DNA from: Eleusine coracana subsp. coracana | Taxonomy: Eukaryota > Streptophyta > Magnoliopsida > Poales > Poaceae | Direction of reading: 5' to 3' | DNA length: 64,000 nucleotides | NCBI GenBank assembly: GCA_032690845.1 | Contig: CM064430.1 | Span: forward strand, 46,969,882 to 47,033,881 | In this document: positions 11,807-21,372 of the stretch, one piece after another | Position numbering within the stretch: position 1 is the first letter of the stretch | Layout of the letters: every line of letters starts with the position of its first letter | Notes under the pieces: model-generated | What the model saw: the letters and a program-made list of their open reading frames with translations, nothing else | Database searches by the model: none | What the model was told of the DNA's origin: nothing | Program-made: the position numbers and the translations under genes

Positions 11807-12073
11807 TGTTAGACTACTGATTGTATTTAGAGATATATGCCTTGTATTTTGATATGCATGCCCGCACATACCGTGCATGGGTTGCATGCCCTGGCCGCAC
11901 GTAACGTGCAAGGCCTGGTTTCCAGCGCTTCACGCGTATATGGCCTGCCCTTCCTAGATTCTCTCCCAGCCTTTGTTTCTATAAACTGGAGATAGAGATA
12001 CGGTAGTAGAGCACGCCTATATATGTACTCGTATCGTTGATTAATGAGTATCGTGTGATTGTTTCTGCTATCA
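11807..12073 (+). repeat. Copia-2 5' LTR
   Basis: This 267-bp LTR contains a TATA-type sequence (gcctatatatgtactcg, near 12014-12030). It is followed directly by tggtatccgatgc (12074-12086), a variant of the usual tRNA-iMet primer site tggtatcagagc. Confidence 0.94.
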
Positions 12074-12205
12074 TGGTATCCGATGCCGTCTCTCCTGTGA
12101 CCTAATCGCTTCCACTATCAACCCTAGCCGCCGGCTTCCGCAGCTGCCGCTAGCCCGGCTGACTAACACCCCGTCATTGGACGCCACCTTCACCCCTCTC
12201 TCGCC

Positions 12206-13873
12206 ATGTCTCCACCTGAAACCGAGGAGCAGCGACGCACTTGTGAAGCACAGGAGCAGGGCCGGTCCTGGGGGAGGACAAAAGGGGCGGGCGCCCTGGG
12301 CCCCTGATCCCAAGGGGCCCCTACCCATAACATGTACAAAATAGATTAATATGGTGTGAGTCCATAGTTAGGACTAGTGTAACTCAAAATTCTAACTCAA
12401 TTAAACTAGCAGTTTTAGATACAATAAATTTTAATCAAGACTCTTATGATATTTAGCACATGCGCACGTTAGGACACCAGATCTTATTGACTGTACTTGT
12501 CTACCTCTTTGTTATCCAAACATAATACAATAAGTTAATAATTCATATTTTTCACCATACGTGAACACATCACAAATATGTTGAGACCATAGTTTGATCT
12601 AGAGTTCCATGATAAAAATATTAGGATTTTGCTGATATGATGTTGAGGTCTCAGCTTGTGTCTTTGATCTAGTCCGCCCCTAAGTTATTGATACATCACC
12701 GACAATGATGAATTGATTTTTTAGTTTAACTTCTTTCACTTATCCTCTTGGTCATTTCATACAATGCTTGCATCTAACCATAATAGAAGGAGGCGAGTAA
12801 ATATACTGATCAAATCATAGAATAAAACCTTCGATATTTTTTGAGTTATAAAAGTAATTATAGCAAAATTATAAAAATAATTGAAATTCTATATAGCAAG
12901 GGATATATATACTATCAATTTTCATATAATAGGAAAGGGGCCGATTTTTAGATTTGTCCCGGGCCACAATAAACTCAGGACCGGCCCTGCACAGGAGAAG
13001 GCTGATGCTGACGCCGAGCGCAAACGCTTGGAAGACGAGGCTGCGCGCACTGCCGAACGCGCCCTCGCCCTCGCCAACGCGCAGGCTGTCACCGCCTCTT
13101 TGCATGCCCAAGCCGTCGCCGTCCAGAACTTCCGCGTGTTGGTGCCGATCGTTCTCGACCGCCACTCGAAGCAGTACAGCACATGGCGTGGGCTTTTCCT
13201 CAACACCCTCGGCAAGTATGCCATGCTTGACCACGTCGAACTCGAAGCCGATCCACCCGACGACGCGGACTAGGCGCACATGGAGTGCACGGTCCGCTCG
13301 TGGCTCTACGCATCTGTGCAACCAGAGCTCCTCTCCGACGTTATGTCACCCGGCGCCTCGGCTCGTGATGTTTGGCTCGCCATTGAAGAACAATTCCTCG
13401 GCAACAAGGAAACCCGTGCATTAATTCTCGATGCCGAGTTTCGTAATTTTGTTTAGGGGGACCTCTCCGTTGCCGACTACTGTCAGAAGTTGAAAGCCAT
13501 GACCGATGAGCTGGGGGACTTGGGTGAACCAGTTCTCGATCGAACCCTCATTCTCTCGGTTCTTCGTGGTCTCAACGAACGCTTTGCATACATGGGCGCC
13601 ATCATCAAGCAGCAAAAGCCGCTTCCGCATTTTGCCGATGTCAAGAATGACCTGCTCGTGGAGGAGCACACCTTGGTCACGAAGCCCGGTGCTCCATCCA
13701 CGGCCATGGTGGCCACGACTTCTCATCCACCATCTGGCAGCTCGTCCTCTGGTGGGGCCCCCCAACACACTTTGATGGGGTCTTACCAGGGCGGCAACAA
13801 CTCTGGCGGCACTGCTTCATCATCAAAACGGAGGCAGGCGCAACAGGAACCGTCGCCGGTGTCAAAACACTAA
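12206..13873 (+). pseudogene. Copia-2 gag, interrupted by a hAT element
   Basis: Copia gag (UBN2 type) is the nucleocapsid precursor. The reading frame starts at ATG 12206 (MSPPETEEQRRTCEAQE), is interrupted by the hAT element at 12257-12989, and resumes as KADADAERKRLEDEAA at about 12998. The typical gag core follows (NFRVLVPIVLDRHSKQYSTW, later VWLAIEEQFLGNKETRA and DYCQKLKAMTDELGDLG). TAG codons at 13271-13273 and 13454-13456 break the frame. It ends in a Ser/Gly/Gln-rich linker at TAA 13873. The CCHC knuckle expected after such a linker is absent. Confidence 0.85.
12257..12989 (+). mobile_element. Non-autonomous hAT-type transposon (733 bp) nested in Copia-2 gag
   Basis: Termini cagggccggtcctg (12257-12270) and caggaccggccctg (12976-12989) are near-perfect inverted repeats. 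The flanking 8-bp duplication cacaggag (12249-12256, 12990-12997) is perfect. An 8-bp duplication with CAGGG-type ends is diagnostic for hAT. The AT-rich interior has no coding capacity, and GC-rich subterminal blocks (ggggcccc and similar) flank it. Removing it restores gag continuity. Confidence 0.95.
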
Positions 13874-14089
13874 TGCTTGGCCTTCTTTTTACGATCCTTG
13901 GACAGGTACTATAACAATGTGGCCCGGGACAGCCCAGCAACGTCCAGGCCCACGAGTGCCTGGTCCGTAGCATGGCCCAGCTGGTGGACAGCAGCGCGGC
14001 CCAGCTCCACCTCAGGCCTTTTTCGTTGGGCCAGCTTCTGCGCAGGGGGCTTTCCACCCTCCACAGGTCTCAGCGGGCCTTTCCATTGC

Positions 14090-16858
14090 GCTTAAAATCC
14101 GAGACGTTCTCGACGCTTGCTAACTTTTTCTCGTTTGTGTCCATCCAGTTTGGTCACACAATTAAGAGTGTCCAGTGCGACAACGGTCGTGAGTTTGACA
14201 ACTCCACTGCCCGCACCTTTTTTCTCACTCGTGGCTTCGACCTTCGCATGTCATGTCCCCACACATCTCAGCAAAATGGTAAGGCCGAGCGCATCCTCCG
14301 CACCACAAATAATATCATGCAATCCATTTTATTCCAAGCTAGCCTCCCTCCTGCGTATTGGGTAGAAGCTTTACAAACAGCCACATATTTGCTCAACTGC
14401 CACCCCACCAAAACACTCAATTTTGCCACCACCCCACCAAAACACTCAATTTTGCCACCCCATACTTCGCTCTCCATGGCGACCATCCCTCCTACTCTCA
14501 CTTGCGTGTTTTTGGTTGCAAATGCTATCCCAACATCTCTACCACGGCTGCTCATAAGCTTTCTCCTTGCTCCACCTTGTGTGTCTTTCTTGGCTATGCT
14601 TCTAACCATAAAGGGTATCGCTGCCTCCATATTGCCTCTAATCGTCTACTCATCTCTCGTCATGTCATGTTTGATGAGTCGTCTTTCCCGTTTGCTGAAC
14701 TCTCTCCCCCTAAATCTTCATCTGACTTTGATTTCTTATCGGAGTTTGATGTTATACCGTTTTCTATTGGTCCACGGTTGCTTGGTTGTGTTGATGCAGG
14801 TCCTGCTGCTGCCGTCGGAAGTCGTCGCGCTGCCCGTGTTGACCCCTCCTCACACGACGTTGCCAGTGCGGCCCCCAAGTCCCATGCTGCCCCCGATGGT
14901 TCTCCACCTCGGTCTGGTGCTAGCAGGGGCCCTACAACAAGGTCAACCGGTGATAGCCCTTCCCCAACGCATGCATCAGCCCAACATGCTCACGCTCCAG
15001 AAGCTACACTGGAGTATTGTCCGGCCTCGCTTGCCCCGGCGGCTGCTGCTCCCACGCGCACGCTGTCCTCTGGTCTTGTGCGGGCTGCTGGCTCTGTGCA
15101 CGCAGGAGCTGGGCCCTCTGGCTCTGGCTCCCAGGCTGCCGCGCAAGCGTTGGACATAGCGCGCGCACCCTCTGCCCAGATCCTCAGCCTGCGGTGCGCA
15201 CCACTGTGGTACCCATCACTCCGGTGGTCAACAATCATGGCATGGCCACCCGAGGCAAACATGGTTTTCGGCAACCACAACAGCGCCTTAATCTGCATGC
15301 CTCTACGCTCTCGTCTTTGCCAAAGACGTATCAAGGAGCCCTTGCTGATCCTAATTGGCGCGATGCAATGATGGAAGAGTTTGCCGCACTGCAGGCGAAT
15401 AATACTTGGGATCTTGTTCCAGCTCCTTCAGACGCCAACATTGTTACATGCAAGTGTGTTTTTCGTCATAAATTTCATCCGGATGGTTCTCTTGATCGCT
15501 ATAAAGCTCGTTGGATTCTTTGAGATTTTACGCAATGACCGGGTGTTGATTTTGATGAGACTTTTAGTCCTGTGGTTAAGTCGGCTACTATTCGGACGGT
15601 TCTTATAGTTGCTCTCTCACATCATTGGCCCATTCATTAGCTGGATGTCAAAAATGCCTTTCTTCATGGTACTTTGTCTGAGACAGTATATTATGTACAA
15701 CCATCCGGTTTTGTTGATCCTGCCCATCCTGACTTTGTTTGCCAGCTCAACAAATCTTTGTATGGTTTAAAGCAGGCTCCTCGTGCTTGGTACAGTCGCT
15801 TTGCCTCGTACATCTTGTCTCTTGGTTTCGTTGGTGCTTGCTCAGATACATTGCTATTTGTTTTTTGTCATGGCACGGACACTGTTTATTTGCTCCTATA
15901 TGTTGATGATATTATGCTCACAGCTTCCTCAGATTCTCTGCTTCGCAAAGTTATTTGTGACTTGCAGCGTGAGTTCTCTATGAAGGACATGGGCCCCCTA
16001 CATCATTTTCTTGGCGTTTCTGTGTCTGCAAAAGTTGATGGTATGTTCTTGTCTCAGCGCCACTACATCTTGGATATTCTTGAGCGAGCAGGCATGACTG
16101 ACTGCAAACCTTGCTCTACACCCGTCGGACACTAGTGCCAAGTTGTCTCTCGACAGACCACCGGTTGTTGATGCTACACACTACAAAGGTTTGGTTGGTG
16201 CTTTGCAATATCTCACTTTCACTAGACCTGATATAGCTTATGCAGTTCAGCAGGTCTGCTTATTTATGCATGATCCTCGAGAACCGCATTTTGCTCTTGT
16301 CAAACGAATTCTTCGATATCTCAAAGGCACTCTTGATCATGGTCTACAGTTGTATTATACTATTCTAGATAGTCTTGTTGCTTATTCTGATGCTGATTGG
16401 GCTGGTTGTCCTGACACTCGTCACTCTACTTCTGGATATGGTGTTTTTCTTGGTGATAATTTGGTTTCTTGGTCTTCTAAGCGTTAGCACACCGTTTCTC
16501 GCTCCAGTGCCGAGGCTGAGTACCGCGCCGTTGCTAATCCAGTTGTTGAGACTTGTTGGTTGCGCCAACTGCTTCTTGAGCTTCATCATCCTGTTGCCCG
16601 AGCTACTATTGTTTATTGTGACAACATCAGTACAGTGTATCTTTCCACTAATCTAATCCAGCATCAACGCACGAAGCATATTGAGATTAATCTTCATTTT
16701 ATCCATGATAAGGTTGCTGCTGGTGCCGTTCCAATACTCCATGTGGCTACCACTTCTCAATATACTGATAATTTTACCAAAGGATTGTCGTCTTCAATAT
16801 TTGGTGAATTTCGATCTAGTTTAAACGTCCGCTCTCCTGCCGCTACAACTGAGGGGGG
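14090..16858 (+). pseudogene. Copia-2 pol remnant (integrase, RT, RNase H)
   Basis: Protease and the N-terminal integrase are missing: the sequence passes from the gag linker into the integrase core near 14100 (SVQCDNGREFDN with a catalytic Asp; QQNGKAERILRTTNN with the Glu). A 29-bp tandem duplication (14401-14458) shifts the frame, after which HLRVFGCKCYP and VFLGYASNHKGYRC continue. A Ser/Pro/Ala-rich linker leads into RT (WRDAMMEEFAALQANNTWDLV near 15360; LLYVDDIMLTA near 15895). RNase H (YSDADWAGCPDTRHSTSGY; IVYCDNISTVYLS) is last. Stops occur near 15520-15645 and at 16485-16487, and there is a frameshift near 16130. The frame ends in a purine tract (gaggggggtg) that is the likely plus-strand primer. 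It is not functional. Confidence 0.9.
14401..14458 (+). repeat. 29-bp perfect tandem duplication inside Copia-2 integrase
   Basis: Two exact copies (14401-14429, 14430-14458) of a unit starting caccccaccaaaacactcaa. Because 29 is not a multiple of three it causes a frameshift in pol. Perfect identity points to a recent event. Confidence 0.96.
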
Positions 16859-17125
16859 TGTTAGACTACTGATTGTATTTAGAGATATATGCCTTGTATT
16901 TTGATATGCATGCCCGCACATACCGTGCATGGGTTGCATGCCCTGGTCGCAGGTAACGTGCAAGGCCTGGTTTCCAGCGCTTCACGCGTATATGGCCTGC
17001 TCTTCCTAGATTCTCTCCCAGCCTTTGTTTCTATAAACTGGAGATAGAGATACGGTAGTAGAGCACGCCTATATATGTACTCGTATCGTTGATTAATGAG
17101 TATCGTGTGATTGTTTCCGCTATCA
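16859..17125 (+). repeat. Copia-2 3' LTR
   Basis: This 267-bp copy is about 98.5% identical to the 5' LTR and is followed by target duplication gatag (17126-17130). Confidence 0.94.
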
Positions 17126-17130
17126 GATAG

Positions 17131-17393
17131 TACGCGTTGCTGCAGCATGTCGTTGAGAAATTCGTTCAGTTCGCTGCTAGTTTCCCCATCCGAGGACCTT
17201 GTGGACTTGCTGCACCTGAGCTTGGACATCTGGAAGCACGCTGCAGTAAGCTAGCAGAAGCTGCACAAGACTGAAGGGTCGAGCGCTGTAGGTCTCGGTA
17301 CCACAGGCACCAGGACGCCCGAGATCATCTCTTCCTTGCCATCCTTGAGGTGATGCCTGACTTACGGATGCAAGTTTGCAATTTTTTGAGTCG
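17131..17393. other. Stretch between Copia-2 and CACTA-1: no firm gene
   Basis: A minus-strand frame starting at ATG 17229 (contains SSELNEFLNDMLQQRVL) runs into Copia-2. If the retrotransposon and one target duplication are removed, it would continue through 11806-11765 to a TGA, giving 46 codons. No family is recognised, so this may be chance. Confidence 0.35.
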
Positions 17394-17449
17394 CACTATG
17401 TAAGAAAGCATCAAATAAGACACCATATTTAGAGACACGTAATTAATCA

Positions 17450-17830
17450 ACATCTGCAATTTGATGTTATAGACTCGTTCCAACTGGATGAGTCTGTAAT
17501 GTCCTTGCCCTAGGTGGTGCTAACTAAAACACGTCTCCTATGTAGCAAACTTCCAGACATGTTTCCAGTAAGCGAGTCTCCTATAAAGTAGCTGGTTATC
17601 GCAGACTCTTCTTGTTAACCAACGTCTCCAATTGTATGGGCTACTGCAGACTCTGTTTTTCAACCCGCGTCTGCAACATGGGTTCTATCATTACAGACTC
17701 TTCTTTAAACGCCGCGTCTGCAATTGAATATGTCATTGCAGACTCCTCTTATTAACCCCCTTCTCCAAATACTGCACCATTGCAGACTCTTTTATTAACC
17801 AACGTCTCCAAGTACATGAAGTCTTGGTTT
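17450..17830. repeat. CACTA-1 left subterminal repeat array
   Basis: Many diverged copies of cgtctcc and gcagactc(tt) occur at roughly 20-60 bp spacing. The matching right array is at 23740-24180, mostly inverted. Such arrays bind TNPA-like proteins in En/Spm elements. Confidence 0.8.
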
Positions 17831-20484
17831 TCAACACCTCACAGCGCGGCTTGCCTCCGCCTCCTGCTGCACCGCACAAGCACACAGCCGCGCGCCTCCG
17901 CCTCTTGATTCCGGCGCGGTGAGAGCGGAGCAGCCGTGGTCTTCTGGACGAGTACGGCGCACACGTTGAACGAGCAGAAATCTTGCTCCCAAACCTGATG
18001 AGCTGAGGTAATCTTGGTTAGTAGCGTCTGGATTTCCATCTCTCTCTGAAGCCTATATAACCAGCCCGATGCGCAGCTCGCGTGCTTCTCCCTAGGCATG
18101 CTCTTGCTGGTACACACCCTGGCCATGCATCTACATAATCTCTCTTGTATCATCCGGCCAGGTGCCTCGTCCTGCTGCGCTACACTCGCCCACGCCTTCG
18201 GTCAGCACCGGCGTTGACCTGTGATTCCCACGTGAGCAGCTTCCTCCCTCGACTAGCTTCACCGGCACTGCCCCTTCCTTCACGTGAGCAGCTTCCTGCT
18301 TGATTTCTCCTGTTGCTGGCGCTAGCCCTGTTCTCTCCATTTGTGCGTCCTCAAGCATGGTAACAAACCAAAGTGTTTGCTAATCAATTTAGCTACGTAC
18401 CAATCTGTTTGTGTTTATTTCCATTTTTTAAACTGTAAGATGGGTCCTAATTACTATAGCTAACACTAAAGCTCAGATGCATAACTGCTGCCTTGTAATT
18501 GGTTTGGGTGGGATACTGTAAGTTTCAGTTTCTTTGATTTCAGCTTTTTTTATTGAATTTCGTCATATATCAGTCATAACTGCTGCCTTCGTCATATATC
18601 TATACTTATGCTATCTATAATTTCCAAGAATTATGCTGAGGCCCTGTTATTTATAATTTGTCTTCGCCCATGAAGTATAGTTATCTATAAACTATAATTA
18701 TGCTTTCATATTTATGCTATCTATAATTTCCAAGAATGTCCTCGATACACATGGGACCATTAAGGCAACTGTGAGCTACTGAGCTCCTAAATTATTTCAG
18801 ACTGTGCAATCAAGCCCATGAAGTATAGTTATTTTCGTGTGAGCCGTGTATACAGTTTAGTGTACAAGCCTTCCTAGTTGGATTTTATATACCTGAGTCT
18901 CTATACTATTTTTAATTTGTTTCATCAATCAGATTTGCTGTCAAAGTTTCTGTATTCGTTATATATCAATCATAATTGCTGCCTTGTAGTTCTGTCTTTG
19001 CCATTGTAAACATGACTGCATACTTTTTCTCATTCTGAAAACACTGTCAGATAGGTAACTTCTAATATTTTTCAGCATTCCAATGTATTTACACTATGCA
19101 TGACTTGACTGCTTGATAATTTATTTACACTATTATGTCATATTATTTTCTAACAATCGATGATCCACTCTCTATTATGTGCAGGAAGAGCAGAACTTTA
19201 TACCTGAGCAGTATTGCTTCACAACATCAAAATGGTAAGAATATATAGCACCTACAATTGATGTTGTAATCTATTTAATTGATGTTACTAGATTTTCATT
19301 ACATGTGTATGCAACTCTCTAACAATAACTGACCTTGTTAGGTGATTTCCAATGAACCTTCATCATGTGGTGACGAAAGTGAGAGCGATGTTCATGAAGA
19401 ACAACAGCAGCCAGGGACTAATCGTCAAGTCTGAAAACGAAGAATAGGAACAAAGTGGCCAGTAGACAAGATAACAGTAATTGACATTGATGAAGGGGGC
19501 ATGCCCATAGACAGGAGGGAAAAGTTGAGATTGCGAAGGATTTCAGGTCTTATTGCAAGACAAAGGCTCTCCTTAGTCATGCCAAAATTTAGTTCCCTCA
19601 GCCATGACGAAAAGTGTGAGTTGTTTGATAAATATGTCATGCCTCACTTGGAGTTTCCTGAACATATGAAGGATTTGGGGTTTAAGACGGTCATGAAGAC
19701 TACATCAAAGGCTTGGAGAACGCACAAAAGCAGCCTTGTATGCAATTTTCTCTCAAAAGGATTGGAACCATTTGGGAAGCACCCATATATCGAAGTAGAA
19801 GATTGGAATGAGTTCATGCAATTGAAGGAAACTGAAGAATCCTTAGCAGAAAGTGAAAGGTACAAGATGATTCGGGAAAGGAATGTACATGATAACAACA
19901 TGGGTTTCATGGGATATGATGGGAAACAAGTGCAATGGGAGGCAGAAGACAATGAACTATCTACTCGAGGGATCCAAAATCCATGGGAGGAAGTACCTCG
20001 TGGACGGTCTAGGAATTGGCTGCGAGGAAGGAGTAAACTTGAAGTGTCAGATGGTATTGCGAAGATCAAGTGGAAGAAACAGGCCACTCAAAAGGTGTCT
20101 GAGGAAATCAAAGATAAGGTTTCACAAGGAGCAGCTTCAGGGATCTCTTGGGTGAGGGAAAATGATAAATTAACTGCATGCTTGGGCCCTGAACATCCAG
20201 GTCGCGTGCGTGGTGTGTCCAGCTACATGGGCTGGAAGCATGCATGGCCTGAGTTTTCATATATGTATAGGAAGAGGAGAAGGGCTGGTCCATTGGATGT
20301 GCAAGCAATAAAGGATGAACTCAGAGTGGAGGTAGCAAAAGATGTCATGGCCTTGCTTGCAGCACAAGGATGGCGGCCACCATCCAGGAACCCAAGCCCC
20401 ACACTTGGGCGGAGGAGCAGCTGCGCGTCTGCCTCAGAGGTTGGAGATGAAGAGAAGAACCCACTTCAATTGCAGATAGAAAAA

Positions 20485-20607
20485 GATGGGGATCAAGAGC
20501 AGATGGATATGGAGCAAGATGGAGATCAAGAGCAGATGGATATGGAGCAAGATGAATATCAAGAGCAGATGGAGATGGGGTAAGATGGATATCAAGAGCA
20601 GATGTGT
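20485..20607 (+). repeat. 33-bp coding tandem repeat (about 3.8 units)
   Basis: Units start at 20485, 20518, 20551 and 20584, encoding DGDQEQMDMEQ variants. In the third unit the final Gln codon CAA is TAA (20581-20583), a single C-to-T change that truncates the protein. Confidence 0.92.
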
Positions 20608-21192
20608 TTAGACCCAGATTCTATAGATCGTTTGAGTGAACCAACACCATGTTCCCTTGTAATCAACCCTGGAGGTTATCAAAGGGAGGTTGCAAGGGGT
20701 CAAGTTTACCCTCAGCAGACCATATTACATACAGTCCCTTTTCTTGATGGGTATGCAGTAGTCAAAGTGGAGTTTGTGCACCCCACCTTTGCTGATCATG
20801 TGCTTGTACCTCCTCCTAATGATGAGACCCAGAATCTTAGACAAGCTCTCTTGCAAAGGATCCAATGGAGGAGAGCTTGTATCGTACTGAACCCTGAACC
20901 AATGGATGGTCCTTCTCAAAGTGTGGTCCTGGCTCTAAAAAGCAACAACACAAAGAGTTCATATGGTCCAGCAAAGAGTGCTCCAGTTATACAATCTGTT
21001 GTTGCAGCCAATACCTCAAAGAAGGATGCTAGCAAGAGTGTGTCAGAGAAGGAACAACAAAAGGTTGCTTGCACATCTTCTGCAGCAAATATCTTCTTTA
21101 AGAAGGCTCTCGGTGACAATTCAGAGAAGCAAAAGCCCCTTAAATACTATGATACCTCTGCTGGTTTGGATTCCCAGAAACTGCAGGCTGCC

Positions 21193-21372
21193 AAAAGCAC
21201 TCAGAGGGCTGTTGGTGAGATTTCAGAGAAGCGGCAGCTCACCAAAGGCTCTATAAAGGATGCTGCTGCTGTCAAGGAACCAAAGAGCACTCAGAGGGCT
21301 GTTGGTGAGATTTTAGGGAAGCGGCAGCTCGCCAAAGGCTTTATAAAGGATGCTGCTGCTGTCAAGGAACCA
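21193..21372 (+). repeat. 90-bp coding tandem duplication
   Basis: Two 30-residue units, each beginning KSTQRAVGEI and ending DAAAVKEP, differ at a few positions. The reading frame is kept. It lies in the Lys-rich linker between the Transposase_24-like and Ulp1-like parts. Confidence 0.92.

Larger units (their letters stand above)
11807..17125 (+). mobile_element. Copia-2: internally degraded Ty1/copia retrotransposon
   Basis: The LTRs are 267 bp (11807-12073 and 16859-17125), starting TGTTAG and ending TATCA. The 5-bp target duplication gatag (11802-11806, 17126-17130) is perfect. By eye the LTRs differ at about four positions (about 1.5%), suggesting insertion about 0.6 million years ago at 1.3e-8 per site per year. 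The interior is much more damaged than the LTRs suggest. The gag zinc knuckle, protease and first part of integrase are missing, there are many stops and frameshifts, and a hAT element lies in gag. This suggests a defective template moved in trans. Confidence 0.94.

Noticed and set aside
16879..17229. 116-codon minus-strand ORF
   Set aside because: Most of it is antisense of the Copia-2 3' LTR; only the first 33 codons lie outside, and they match nothing known.
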